A DNA stretch of 64,000 nucleotides from Fratercula arctica (taxonomy: Eukaryota; Chordata; Aves; Charadriiformes; Alcidae), in NCBI GenBank assembly GCA_947846985.1, contig CANTUZ010000027.1:5092921-5156920 (forward strand), in the 5' to 3' direction. Every line of letters starts with the position of its first letter. The stretch's first letter is position 1. The notes under the pieces were generated by a model, which worked only from the letters and a program-made list of their open reading frames with translations, had not been told where the DNA came from and ran no database searches. A program made the translations under genes and the position numbers. Positions 44,901 through 59,900 of the stretch are shown here, one piece after another.

Positions 44901-47900
44901 CAGACACTGCGGCTACTGCAGCCCCTGCGACAGGCACTGCGGCTACTGCAACCCCTGCGACAGACACTGCGGCTACTGCAGCCCCTGCGACAGGCACTGC
45001 GGCTACTGCAGCCCCTGCGACAGACACTGCGGCTACTGCAACCCCTGCTACGGGCACTGCGGCTACTGCAACCCCTGCGACAGGCACTGCGGCTACTGCA
45101 ACCCCTGCGACAGGCACTGCGGCTACTGCAACCCCTGCGACAGGCACTGCGGCTACTGCAACCCCTGCGACAGGCACTGCGGCTACTGCAGCCCCTGCGA
45201 CAGACACTGCGGCTACTGCAACCCCTGCGACAGGCACTGCGGCTACTGCAGCCCCTGCGACAGACACTGCGGCTACTGCACCCTGCAGCACTGCCTCCTG
45301 CAGCACTGCGACAGGCACTGTGGCTACTGAACCCCTGCGAATAGGCTCTGCGGCTACTGCAACCCCTGTACGAGGGACACTGTGGCTACTGTAACCCCTG
45401 CTGACGGACACTGCGGCTACTTGCAACCCCTGCTGGACAGGACACTGCCGCTACTGCAATCCCCTGCGACAGGCACTGCGGCTACTGCAACCCCTGCGAC
45501 AGGCACTGCCGGCTACTGCAGCCCCTGCAACAGGCACTGCGTCTACTGCAACCCCTGTGACAGGCTCTGCCGGCTACTGCAGCCCCTGCAGGCAGACACT
45601 GCGCTACTGCAACCCTGCGACAGGCACTGCGGCTACTGCAAACCCTGCGAGCAGACACTGCCGGCTACTGCAGCCCCTGCGACAGGCACTGCGGCTACTG
45701 CAACCCCTGCGACAGGCACTGTGGCTACTGCAGCCCCTGTAACAGGCACTACGGCTACTGCACCCCTGCGACAGACACTGCGGCTACTGCAGCCCATGCG
45801 ACGGGCACTGCGGCTACTGCAACCCCTGTGACAGGCACTGCGGCTACTGCAACCCCTGTGACAGGCACTGCGGCTACTGCAGCCCCTGCGACAGGCACTG
45901 CGGCTACTGCAGCCCATGCGACGGGCACTGCATCTACTGCAGCCCCTGCAACAGACACTGTGGCTACTGCAACCCCTGTGACAGACACTGCGACTACTGC
46001 AGCCCCTGTGACAGGCACTGCGGCTACTGCAGCCCCTGCGACAGACACTGCGGCTACTGCATCCACTCTGATGGCCACTGCAAACCCTGCAACAGGCACT
46101 GTGCCTACTGCAACCCCTGCAATAGGCGCTGCGGCTACTGCAACCCCTGCGAGGGACACTGTGGCTACTGCAACCCCTGCGAGGGACACTGTGCCTACTG
46201 CAGCCCCTGTGACAGACACTGCAGCTACTTCATCCCCTCTGATGGCCACTGTGGCCACTGTAAACCCTGCAACAGGCAGTGTGGCTACTGTAACCCCTCT
46301 GACGGACACTCGGCTATTGCAACCCCTGCGACAGGCACTGTGGCTACTGCAGCCCCTGCGACAGGCACTGCGGCTACTGCAACCCCTGCAACAGACACTG
46401 TGGCTACTGCAGCCCCTGCAACAGGCACTGCGTCTACTGCAGCCCCTGCGGCAGGACACTGTGGATACTGCAGCCCCTGCAACAGGCACTGCGGCTACTG
46501 CAGCCCCTGCGACGGGCAGTGTGGCTACTGCAACCCCTGCGACAGACACTGCTGCTACTGCAACCCCTGCGACAGACACTGCGGCTGCGGCAACCCCTGT
46601 GACAGGCAGTGCGGCTACTGCAGCCCCTGCGACAGACACTGCGGCTACTGCATCCACTCTGATGGCCACTGTGGCCACTGCAAACCCTGCAAACAGGCAC
46701 TGTGGGCTACTGCAAACCCCTGCAACAGGCACTGCGGCTACTGCAGCCCCTGCGACGGGCAGTGTGGCTACTGCAACCCCTGCGACAGGCACTGCGTCTA
46801 CTGCAGCCCCTGCGACAGACACTGCGGCTACTGCAGCCCCTGTGACAGGCAGTGCGGCTACTGCAGCCCCTGCGACAGAACACTGCGGCTACTGCATCCA
46901 CTCTGATGGCCACTGTGGCCACTGCAAACCCTGCAACAGGCACTGTGGCTACTGCAACCCCTGCAACAGGCACTGCGGCTACTGCAACCCCTGCGACAGG
47001 CACTGCGGCTACTGCAGCCCCTGCGACAGGCACTGTGGCTACTGCAGCCCCTGTGACAGGCTCTGCGGCTACTGCAGCCCCTGCAACAGACACTGTGGCT
47101 GCTCCAACCCCTGTAACAGACACTGCGGCTACTGCAGCCCCTGCGACGGGTACTGCGGCTACTGCATCCACTCTGATGGCCACTGCAAACCCTGCAACAG
47201 GCACTGTGCCTACTGTAACCCCTGCAATAGGCGCTGCGGCTACTGCAACCCCTGCGAGGGACACTGTGGCTACTGCAGCCCCTGTGACAGGCAGTGCGGC
47301 TACTGCAACCCCTGCGACAGGCACTGCCACTACTGCAACCCCTGCGACAGACACTGCGGCTGCGGCAACATCTGCGACAGACACTGCGGCTACTGCAACC
47401 CCTGCGACAGGCACTGCGGCTACTGCAACCCCTGCGACAGGCGCTGCGGCTACTGCAGCCCCTGCGACAGGCACTGCGGCTACTGCAGCCCCTGCGATGG
47501 GCACTGCGGCTACTGCAACCCCTGCGACAGGCCCTGTGGCTACTGCCACCCCTGTGACAGACACTGCGGCTACTGCAGCCCCTGTGACAGGCACTGCGGC
47601 TACTGCAGCCCCTGCGACAGGCACTGCGGCTACTGCATCCACTCTGATGGCCACTGCAAACCCTGCAACAGGCACTGTGCCTACTGCAACCCCTGCAATA
47701 GGCGCCTCGGCTACTGCAACCCCTGCGAGGGACACTGTGGCTACTGCAACCCCTGCGAGGGACACTGTGCCTACTGCAGCCCCTGTGACAGACACTGCAG
47801 CTACTTCATCCCCTCTGATGGCCACTGTGGCCAGTGTAAACCCTGCGACAGGCACTGTGGTTACTGTAACCCCTCTGACGGACACTCGGCTACTGCAACC

Positions 47901-50900
47901 CCTGCGACAGGCACTGCGGCTACTGCAACCCCTGTGACAGGCACTGCGGCTACTGCAACCCCTGCAACAGACACTGCGACTACTGCAACCCCTGCGACAG
48001 GCACTGCGGCTACTGCAACCCCTGTGACAGGCACTGTGGCTACTGCAACCCCTGCGACAGGCACTGCGGCTACTGCAACCCCTGCGACAGGCACTGCGGC
48101 TACTGCAACCCCTGCGAGAGACACTGCCGCTACTGCAGCCCCTGCGACAGGCACTGCGGCTACTGCAGCCCCTGCGACAGACACTGCGGCTACTGCAGCC
48201 CCTGCGACAGGCACTGTGGCTACTGCAGCCCCTGCGACAGGCTCTGCGGCTACTGCAGCCCCTGCAACAGGCACTGCGGCTACTGCAGCCCCTGCAACAG
48301 ACACTGTGGCTACTGCAACCCCTGTGACAGACACTGCGGCTACTGCAACCCCTGCGACAGACACTGCGGCTACTGCATCCACTCTGATGGCCACTGCAAA
48401 CCCTGCAACAGGCACTGTGCCTACTGCCACCCCTGCAATAGGCGCTGCGGCTACTGCAACCCCTGCGAGGGACACTGTGGCTACTGCAACCCCTGCGAGG
48501 GACACTGTGCCTACTGCAGCCCCTGTGACAGACACTGCAGCTACTTCATCCCCTCTGATGGCCACTGTGGCCACTGTAAACCCTGCAACAGGCACTGTGG
48601 CTACTGTAACCCCTCTGACGGACACTCGGCTATTGCAACCCCTGCAACAGGCACTGCCACTACTGCATCCCCTGCGACAGGCACTGCGGCTACTGCAACC
48701 CCTGCAACAGACACTGCGGCTACTGCAGCCCCTGCAACAGGCACTGCGTCTACTGCAGCCCCTGCGGCAGACACTGTGGATACTGCAGCCCCTGCGACAG
48801 GCTCTGCGGCTGCTGCAGCCCCTGCAACAGGCACTGCGGCTACTGCAGCCCCTGCGACGGGCAGTGTGGCTACTGCAACCCCTGCGACAGACACTGCTGC
48901 TACTGCAACCCCTGCGACAGACGCTGCGGCTGCGGCAACCCCTGTGACAGGCAGTGCGGCTACTGCAGCCCCTGCGACAGACACTGCGGCTACTGCATCC
49001 ACTCTGATGGCCACTGTGGCCACTGCAAACCCTGCAACAGGCACTGTGGCTACTGCAACCCCTGCGACAGGCACTGCGTCTACTGCAGCCCCTGCGACAG
49101 ACACTGCGGCTACTGCAGCCCCTGTGACAGGCACTGCGGCTACTGCAGCCCCTGCGACAGACACTGCGGCTACTGCATCCACTCTGATGGCCACTGCAAA
49201 CCCTGCAACAGGCACTGTGACTACTGCAACCCCTGCAATAGGCGCTGCGGCTACTGCAACCCCTGCGAGGGACACTGTGGCTACTGCAACCCCTGCGAGG
49301 GACACTGTGCCTACTGCAGCCCCTGTGACAGACACTGCAGCTACTTCATCCCCTCTGATGGCCACTGTGGCCACTGTAAACCCTGCAACAGGCACTGTGG
49401 CTACTGTAACCCCTCTGACGGACACTCGGCTATTGCAACCCCTGCAACAGGCACTGTGGCTACTGCAACCCCTGCAACAGACCCTGTGGCTACTGCAGCC
49501 CCTGCGACATGCACTGCGTCTACTGCAACCCCTGTGACAGGCTCTGCGGCTACTGCAGCCCCTGCGGCAGACACTGTGGATACTGCAGCCCCTGCGACAG
49601 GCTCTGCGTCTACTGCAACCCCTGTGACAGGCTCTGCGGCTACTGCAGCCCCTGCGGCAGACACTGTGGATACTGCAGCCCCTGCGACAGGCTCTGCGGC
49701 TACTGCAGCCCCTGCAACAGGCACTGCGGCTACTGCAGCCCCTGCGACGGGCACTGTGGCTACTGCAACCCCTGCGACAGACGCTGCGGCAACATCTGCG
49801 ACAGACACTGCGGCTACTGCAACCCCTGCAACAGGCACTGCGTCTACTGCAACCCCTGTGACAGGCTCTGCGGCTACTGCAGCCCCTGCGGCAGACACTG
49901 TGGATACTGCAGCCACTGCGACAGGCTCTGCGTCTACTGCAACCCCTGTGACAGGCTCTGCGGCTACTGCAGCCCCTGCGGCAGACACTGTGGATACTGC
50001 AGCCCCTGCGACAGGCTCTGCGGCTACTGCAGCCCCTGCAACAGGCACTGCGGCTACTGCAGCCCCTGCGACGGGCACTGTGACTACTGCAACCCCTGCG
50101 ACAGACGCTGCGGCTGCGGCAACATCTGCGACAGACACTGCGGCTACTGCAACCCCTGTGACAGGCACTGCGGCTACTGCAACCCCTGCGACAGGCGCTG
50201 CGGCTACTGCAGCCCCTGCAACAGGCACTGTGGCTACTGCAGCCCCTGCGATGGGCACTGCGGCTACTGCAACGCCTGCGACAGGCCCTGTGGCTACTGC
50301 CACCCCTGTGACAGACACTGCGGCTACTGCATCCACTCTGATGGCCACTGCAAACCCTGCAACAGGCACTGTGCCTACTGCAACCCCTGCAATAGGCGCT
50401 GCGGCTACTGCAACCCCTGCGAGGGACACTGTGGCTACTGCAACCCCTGCGAGGGACACTGTGCCTACTGCAGCCCCTGTGACAGACACTGCAGCTACTT
50501 CATCCCCTCTGATGGCCACTGTGGCCACTGTAAACCCTGCAACAGGCACTGTGGCTACTGTAACCCCTCTGACGGACACTCGGCTATTGCAACCCCTGCA
50601 ACAGGCACTGTGGCTACTGCAACCCCTGCAACAGACCCTGTGGCTACTGCAGCCCCTGCGACATGCACTGCATCTACTGCAACCCCTGTGACAGGCTCTG
50701 CGGCTACTGCAGCCCCTGCGGCAGACACTGTGGATACTGCAGCCACTGTGACAGGCTCTGCGTCTACTGCAACCCCTGTGACAGGCTCTGCGGCTACTGC
50801 AGCCCCTGCGGCAGACACTGTGGATACTGCAGCCCCTGCGACAGGCTCTGCGGCTACTGCAGCCCCTGCGACGGGCACTGTGGCTACTGCAGCCCCTGCG

Positions 50901-53900
50901 ACGGGCACTGTGGCTACTGCAACCCCTGCGACAGACGCTGCGGCAACATCTGCGACAGACACTGCGGCTACTGCAACCCCTGCAACAGGCACTGCGGCTA
51001 CTGCAACCCCTGTGACAGGCTCTGCGGCTACTGCAGCCCCTGCGGCAGACACTGTGGATACTGCAGCCCCTGCGACAGGCACTGCGTCTACTGCAACCCC
51101 TGTGACAGGCTCTGCGGCTACTGCAGCCCCTGCGGCAGACACTGTGGCTACTGCAGCCCCTGCGACAGGCTCTGCGGCTACTGCAGCCCCTGCAACAGGC
51201 ACTGCGGCTACTGCAACCCCTGCGACAGGCACTGCGGCTACTGCAACCCCTGCGACAGGCGCTGCGGCTGCGGCAACATCTGCGACAGACACTGCGGCTA
51301 CTGCAACCCCTGCAACAGGCACTGCGGCTACTGCAACCCCTGCGACAGGCGCTGCGGCTACTGCAGCCCCTGCAACAGGCACTGTGGCTACTGCAGCCCC
51401 TGCGATGGGCACTGCGGCTACTGCAACGCCTGCGACAGGCCCTGTGGCTACTGCCACCCCTGTGACAGACACTGCGGCTACTGCAGCCCCTGTGACAGGC
51501 ACTGCGGCTACTGCAGCCCCTGCGACAGGCACTGCGGCTACTGCATCCACTCTGATGGCCACTGCAAACCCTGCAACAGGCACTGTGCCTACTGCAACCC
51601 CTGCGACAGGCGCTGCGGCTACTGCAACCCCTGCGAGGGACACTGTGGCTACTGCAACCCCTGCGAGGGACACTGTGCCTACTGCAGCCCCTGTGACAGA
51701 CACTGCAGCTACTTCATCCCCTCTGATGGCCACTGTGGCCACTGTAAACCCTGCAACAGGCACTGTGGCTACTGTAACCCCTCTGACGGACACTCGGCTA
51801 TTGCAACCCCTGCGACAGGCACTGTGGCTACTGCAGCCCCTGCGACAGGCACTGCGGCTACTGCAACCCCTGCAACAGACACTGTGGCTACTGCAGCCCC
51901 TGCAACAGGCACTGCGTCTACTGCAGCCCCTGCGGCAGACACTGTGGATACTGCAGCCCCTGCAACAGGCACTGCGGCTACTGCAGCCCCTGCGACGGGC
52001 AGTGTGGCTACTGCAACCCCTGCGACAGACACTGCTGCTACTGCAACCCCTGCGACAGACACTGCGGCTGCGGCAACCCCTGTGACAGGCAGTGCGGCTA
52101 CTGCAGCCCCTGCGACAGACACTGCGGCTACTGCATCCACTCTGATGGCCACTGTGGCCACTGCAAACCCTGCAACAGGCACTGTGGCTACTGCAACCCC
52201 TGCAACAGGCACTGCGGCTACTGCAGCCCCTGCGACGGGCAGTGTGGCTACTGCAACCCCTGCGACAGGCACTGCGTCTACTGCAGCCCCTGCGACAGAC
52301 ACTGCGGCTACTGCAGCCCCTGTGACAGGCACTGCGGCTACTGCAGCCCCTGCGACAGACACTGCGGCTACTGCATCCACTCTGATGGCCACTGTGGCCA
52401 CTGCAAACCCTGCAACAGGCACTGTGGCTACTGCAACCCCTGCAACAGGCACTGCGGCTACTGCAACCCCTGCGACAGGCACTGCGGCTACTGCAGCCCC
52501 TGCGACAGGCACTGCGGCTACTGCAGCCCATGCGACGGGCACTGCGGCTACTGCAGCCCCTGCAACAGACACTGTGGCTACTGCAACCCCTGTGACAGAC
52601 ACTGCGGCTACTGCAGCCCCTGCGACAGACACTGCGGCTACTGCATCCACTCTGATGGCCACTGCAAACCCTGCAACAGGCACTGTGCCTACTGTAACCC
52701 CTGCAATAGGCGCTGCGGCTACTGCAACCCCTGCGAGGGACACTGTGGCTACTGCAGCCCCTGTGACAGGCAGTGCGGCTACTGCAACCCCTGCGACAGG
52801 CACTGCCACTACTGCAACCCCTGCGACAGACACTGCGGCTGCGGCAACATCTGCGACAGACACTGCGGCTACTGCAACCCCTGCAACAGGCACTGCGGCT
52901 ACTGCAACCCCTGCGACAGGCGCTGCGGCTACTGCAGCCCCTGCGACAGGCACTGTGGCTACTGCAGCCCCTGCGATGGGCACTGCGGCTACTGCAACCC
53001 CTGCGACAGGCCCTGTGGCTACTGCCACCCCTGTGACAGACACTGCGGCTACTGCAGCCCCTGTGACAGGCACTGCGGCTACTGCAGCCCCTGCGACAGG
53101 CACTGCGGCTACTGCATCCACTCTGATGGCCACTGCAAACCCTGCAACAGGCACTGTGCCTACTGCAACCCCTGCAATAGGCGCCTCGGCTACTGCAACC
53201 CCTGCGAGGGACACTGTGGCTACTGCAACCCCTGCGAGGGACACTGTGCCTACTGCAGCCCCTGTGACAGACACTGCAGCTACTTCATCCCCTCTGATGG
53301 CCACTGTGGCCACTGTAAACCCTGCAACAGGCACTGTGGCTACTGTAACCCCTCTGACGGACACTCGGCTACTGCAACCCCTGCGACAGGCACTGTGGCT
53401 ACTGCAAACCCTGCGACAGACACTGCGGCTACTGCAACCCCTGCAAGAAACACTGCGACTACTGCAACCCCTGCGACAGGCACTGCGGCTACTGCAACCC
53501 CTGTGACAGGCACTGTGGCTACTGCAACCCCTGCGACAGGCACTGCGGCTACTGCAGCCCCTGCGACAGGCACTGCGGCTACTGCAACCCCTGCGAGAGA
53601 CACTGCCGCTACTGCAGCCCCTGTGACAGGCACTGCGGCTACTGCAGCCCCTGCGACAGACACTGCGGCTACTGCAGCCCCTGCGGCAGACAGTGTGGCT
53701 ACTGCAGCCCCTGCGACAGGCTCTGCGGCTGCTGCAGCCCCTGCAACAGGCACTGCGGCTACTGCAGCCCCTGCAACAGACACTGTGGCTACTGCAACCC
53801 CTGTGACAGACACTGCGGCTACTGCAACCCCTGCGACAGACACTGCGGCTACTGCATCCACTCTGATGGCCACTGCAAACCCTGCAACAGGCACTGTGCC

Positions 53901-56900
53901 TACTGCAACCCCTGCAATAGGCGCCTCGGCTACTGCAACCCCTGCGAGGGACACTGTGGCTACTGCAACCCCTGCGAGGGACACTGTGCCTACTGCAGCC
54001 CCTGTGACAGACACTGCAGCTACTTCATCCCCTCTGATGGCCACTGTGGCCACTGTAAACCCTGCAACAGGCACTGTGGCTACTGTAACCCCTCTGACGG
54101 ACACTCGGCTACTGCAACCCCTGCGACAGGCACTGTGGCTACTGCAAACCCTGCGACAGACACTGCGGCTACTGCAACCCCTGCAAGAAACACTGCGACT
54201 ACTGCAACCCCTGCGACAGGCACTGCGGCTACTGCAACCCCTGTGACAGGCACTGTGGCTACTGCAACCCCTGCGACAGGCACTGCGGCTACTGCAGCCC
54301 CTGCGACAGGCACTGCGGCTACTGCAACCCCTGCGAGAGACACTGCCGCTACTGCAGCCCCTGTGACAGGCACTGCGGCTACTGCAGCCCCTGCGACAGA
54401 CACTGCGGCTACTGCAGCCCCTGCGGCAGACAGTGTGGCTACTGCAGCCCCTGCGACAGGCTCTGCGGCTGCTGCAGCCCCTGCAACAGGCACTGCGGCT
54501 ACTGCAGCCCCTGCAACAGACACTGTGGCTACTGCAACCCCTGTGACAGACACTGCGGCTACTGCAACCCCTGCGACAGACACTGCGGCTACTGCATCCA
54601 CTCTGATGGCCACTGCAAACCCTGCAACAGGCACTGTGCCTACTGCCACCCCTGCAATAGGCGCTGCGGCTACTGCAACCCCTGCGAGGGACACTGTGGC
54701 TACTGCAACCCCTGCGAGGGACACTGTGCCTACTGCAGCCCCTGTGACAGACACTGCAGCTACTTCATCCCCTCTGATGGCCACTGTGGCCACTGTAAAC
54801 CCTGCAACAGGCACTGTGGCTACTGTAACCCCTCTGACGGACACTCGGCTATTGCAACCCCTGCGACAGGCACTGTGGCTACTGCAGCCCCTGCGACAGG
54901 CACTGCGGCTACTGCAACCCCTGCAACAGACACTGTGGCTACTGCAGCCCCTGCAACAGGCACTGCGTCTACTGCAGCCCCTGCGGCAGACACTGTGGAT
55001 ACTGCAGCCCCTGCGACAGGCTCTGCGGCTGCTGCAGCCCCTGCAACAGGCACTGCGGCTACTGCAGCCCCTGCGACGGGCAGTGTGGCTACTGCAACCC
55101 CTGCGACAGACACTGCTGCTACTGCAACCCCTGCGACAGACGCTGCGGCTGCGGCAACCCCTGTGACAGGCAGTGCGGCTACTGCAGCCCCTGCGACAGA
55201 CACTGCGGCTACTGCATCCACTCTGATGGCCACTGTGGCCACTGCAAACCCTGCAACAGGCACTGTGGCTACTGCAACCCCTGCGACAGGCACTGCGTCT
55301 ACTGCAGCCCCTGCGACAGACACTGCGGCTACTGCAGCCCCTGTGACAGGCAGTGCGGCTACTGCAGCCCCTGCGACAGACACTGCGGCTACTGCATCCA
55401 CTCTGATGGCCACTGCAAACCCTGCAACAGGCACTGTGCCTACTGCAACCCCTGCAATAGGCGCTGCGGCTACTGCAACCCCTGCGAGGGACACTGTGGC
55501 TACTGCAACCCCTGCGAGGGACACTGTGCCTACTGCAGCCCCTGTGACAGACACTGCAGCTACTTCATCCCCTCTGATGGCCACTGTGGCCACTGTAAAC
55601 CCTGCAACAGGCACTGTGGCTACTGTAACCCCTCTGACGGACACTCGGCTATTGCAACCCCTGCAACAGGCACTGTGGCTACTGCAACCCCTGCAACAGA
55701 CCCTGTGGCTACTGCAGCCCCTGCGACAGGCACTGCGTCTACTGCAACCCCTGTGACAGGCTCTGCGGCTACTGCAGCCCCTGCGGCAGACACTGTGGAT
55801 ACTGCAGCCCCTGCGACAGGCTCTGCGTCTACTGCAACCCCTGTGACAGGCTCTGCGGCTACTGCAGCCCCTGCGGCAGACACTGTGGATACTGCAGCCC
55901 CTGCGACAGGCTCTGCGGCTACTGCAGCCCCTGCAACAGGCACTGCGGCTACTGCAGCCCCTGCGACGGGCACTGTGGCTACTGCAACCCCTGCGACAGA
56001 CGCTGCGGCAACATCTGCGACAGACACTGCGGCTACTGCAACCCCTGCAACAGGCACTGCGTCTACTGCAACCCCTGTGACAGGCTCTGCGGCTACTGCA
56101 GCCCCTGCGGCAGACACTGTGGATACTGCAGCCACTGCGACAGGCTCTGCGTCTACTGCAACCCCTGTGACAGGCTCTGCGGCTACTGCAGCCCCTGCGG
56201 CAGACACTGTGGATACTGCAGCCCCTGCGACAGGCTCTGCGGCTACTGCAGCCCCTGCAACAGGCACTGCGGCTACTGCAGCCCCTGCGACGGGCACTGT
56301 GACTACTGCAACCCCTGCGACAGACGCTGCGGCTGCGGCAACATCTGCGACAGACACTGCGGCTACTGCAACCCCTGTGACAGGCACTGCGGCTACTGCA
56401 ACCCCTGCGACAGGCGCTGCGGCTACTGCAGCCCCTGCAACAGGCACTGTGGCTACTGCAGCCCCTGCGATGGGCACTGCGGCTACTGCAACGCCTGCGA
56501 CAGGCCCTGTGGCTACTGCCACCCCTGTGACAGACACTGCGGCTACTGCAGCCCCTGCGAGGGACACTGTGGCTACTGCAACCCCTGCGAGGGACACTGT
56601 GCCTACTGCAGCCCCTGTGACAGACACTGCAGCTACTTCATCCCCTCTGATGGCCACTGTGGCCACTGTAAACCCTGCAACAGGCACTGTGGCTACTGTA
56701 ACCCCTCTGACGGACACTCGGCTATTGCAACCCCTGCAACAGGCACTGTGGCTACTGCAACCCCTGCAACAGACCCTGTGGCTACTGCAGCCCCTGCGAC
56801 ATGCACTGCATCTACTGCAACCCCTGTGACAGGCTCTGCGGCTACTGCAGCCCCTGCGGCAGACACTGTGGATACTGCAGCCACTGTGACAGGCTCTGCG

Positions 56901-59900
56901 TCTACTGCAACCCCTGTGACAGGCTCTGCGGCTACTGCAGCCCCTGCGGCAGACACTGTGGATACTGCAGCCCCTGCGACAGGCTCTGCGGCTACTGCAG
57001 CCCCTGCGACGGGCACTGTGGCTACTGCAGCCCCTGCGACGGGCACTGCGGCTACTGCAACCCCTGCGACAGACGCTGCGGCAACATCTGCGACAGACAC
57101 TGCGGCTACTGCAACCCCTGCAACAGGCACTGCGGCTACTGCAACCCCTGTGACAGGCTCTGCGGCTACTGCAGCCCCTGCGGCAGACACTGTGGATACT
57201 GCAGCCACTGCGACAGGCTCTGCGTCTACTGCAACCCCTGTGACAGGCTCTGCGGCTACTGCAGCCCCTGCGGCAGACACTGTGGATACTGCAGCCCCTG
57301 CGACAGGCTCTGCGGCTACTGCAGCCCCTGCGACAGGCACTGCGGCTACTGCAGCCCCTGCGACGGGCACTGCGGCTACTGCAACCCCTGCGACAGACGC
57401 TGCGGCTGCGGCAACATCTGCGACAGACACTGCGGCTACTGCAACCCCTGCGACAGGCACTGCGGCTACTGCAACCCCTGCGACAGGCGCTGCGGCTACT
57501 GCAGCCCCTGCAACAGGCACTGTGGCTACTGCAGCCCCTGCGATGGGCACTGCGGCTACTGCAACGCCTGCGACAGGCCCTGTGGCTACTGCCACCCCTG
57601 TGACAGACACTGCGGCTACTGCAGCCCCTGTGACAGGCACTGCGGCTACTGCAGCCCCTGCGACAGGCACTGCGGCTACTGCATCCACTCTGATGGCCAC
57701 TGCAAACCCTGCAACAGGCACTGTGCCTACTGCAACCCCTGCAATAGGCGCTGCGGCTACTGCAACCCCTGCGAGGGACACTGTGGCTACTGCAACCCCT
57801 GCGAGGGACACTGTGCCTACTGCAGCCCCTGTGACAGACACTGCAGCTACTTCATCCCCTCTGATGGCCACTGTGGCCACTGTAAACCCTGCAACAGGCA
57901 GTGTGGCTACTGTAACCCCTCTGACGGACACTCGGCTATTGCAACCCCTGCGACAGGCACTGTGGCTACTGCAGCCCCTGCGACAGGCACTGCGGCTACT
58001 GCAACCCCTGCAACAGACACTGTGGCTACTGCAGCCCCTGCAACAGGCACTGCGTCTACTGCAGCCCCTGCGGCAGACACTGTGGATACTGCAGCCCCTG
58101 CAACAGGCACTGCGGCTACTGCAGCCCCTGCGACGGGCAGTGTGGCTACTGCAACCCCTGCGACAGACACTGCTGCTACTGCAACCCCTGCGACAGACAC
58201 TGCGGCTGCGGCAACCCCTGTGACAGGCAGTGCGGCTACTGCAGCCCCTGCGACAGACACTGCGGCTACTGCATCCACTCTGATGGCCACTGTGGCCACT
58301 GCAAACCCTGCAACAGGCACTGTGGCTACTGCAACCCCTGCAACAGGCACTGCGGCTACTGCAGCCCCTGCGACGGGCAGTGTGGCTACTGCAACCCCTG
58401 CGACAGGCACTGCGTCTACTGCAGCCCCTGCGACAGACACTGCGGCTACTGCAGCCCCTGTGACAGGCAGTGCGGCTACTGCAGCCCCTGCGACAGACAC
58501 TGCGGCTACTGCATCCACTCTGATGGCCACTGTGGCCACTGCAAACCCTGCAACAGGCACTGTGGCTACTGCAACCCCTGCAACAGGCACTGCGGCTACT
58601 GCAACCCCTGCGACAGGCACTGCGGCTACTGCAGCCCCTGTGACAGGCACTGCGGCTACTGCAGCCCATGCGACGGGCACTGCGGCTACTGCAGCCCCTG
58701 CAACAGACACTGTGGCTACTCCAACCCCTGTGACAGACACTGCGGCTACTGCAGCCCCTGCGACAGACACTGCGGCTACTGCATCCACTCTGATGGCCAC
58801 TGCAAACCCTGCAACAGGCACTGTGCCTACTGCAACCCCTGCAATAGGCGCTGCGGCTACTGCAACCCCTGCGAGGGACACTGTGGCTACTGCAGCCCCT
58901 GTGACAGGCAGTGCGGCTACTGCAACCCCTGCGACAGGCACTGCCACTACTGCAACCCCTGCGACAGACACTGCGGCTGCGGCAACATCTGCGACAGACA
59001 CTGCGGCTACTGCAACCCCTGCAACAGGCACTGCGGCTACTGCAACCCCTGCGACAGGCGCTGCGGCTACTGCAGCCCCTGCGACAGGCACTGTGGCTAC
59101 TGCAGCCCCTGCGATGGGCACTGCGGCTACTGCAACGCCTGCGACAGGCCCTGTGGCTACTGCCACCCCTGTGACAGACACTGCGGCTACTGCAGCCCCT
59201 GTGACAGGCACTGCGGCTACTGCAGCCCCTGCGACAGGCACTGCGGCTACTGCAGCCCCTGCGACAGGCACTGCGGCTACTGCATCCACTCTGATGGCCA
59301 CTGCAAACCCTGCAACAGGCACTGTGCCTACTGCAACCCCTGCAATAGGCGCCTCGGCTACTGCAACCCCTGCGAGGGACACTGTGGCTACTGCAACCCC
59401 TGCGAGGGACACTGTGCCTACTGCAGCCCCTGTGACAGACACTGCAGCTACTTCATCCCCTCTGATGGCCACTGTGGCCACTGTAAACCCTGCAACAGGC
59501 ACTGTGGCTACTGTAACCCCTCTGACGGACACTCGGCTACTGCAACCCCTGCGACAGGCACTGTGGCTACTGCAAACCCTGCGACAGACACTGCGGCTAC
59601 TGCAACCCCTGCAAGAAACACTGCGACTACTGCAACCCCTGCGACAGGCACTGCGGCTACTGCAACCCCTGTGACAGGCACTGTGGCTACTGCAACCCCT
59701 GCGACAGGCACTGCGGCTACTGCAGCCCCTGCGACAGGCACTGCGGCTACTGCAACCCCTGCGAGAGACACTGCCGCTACTGCAGCCCCTGTGACAGGCA
59801 GTGCGGCTACTGCAGCCCCTGCGACAGACACTGCGGCTACTGCATCCACTCTGATGGCCACTGTGGCCACTGCAAACCCTGCAACAGGCACTGTGGCTAC

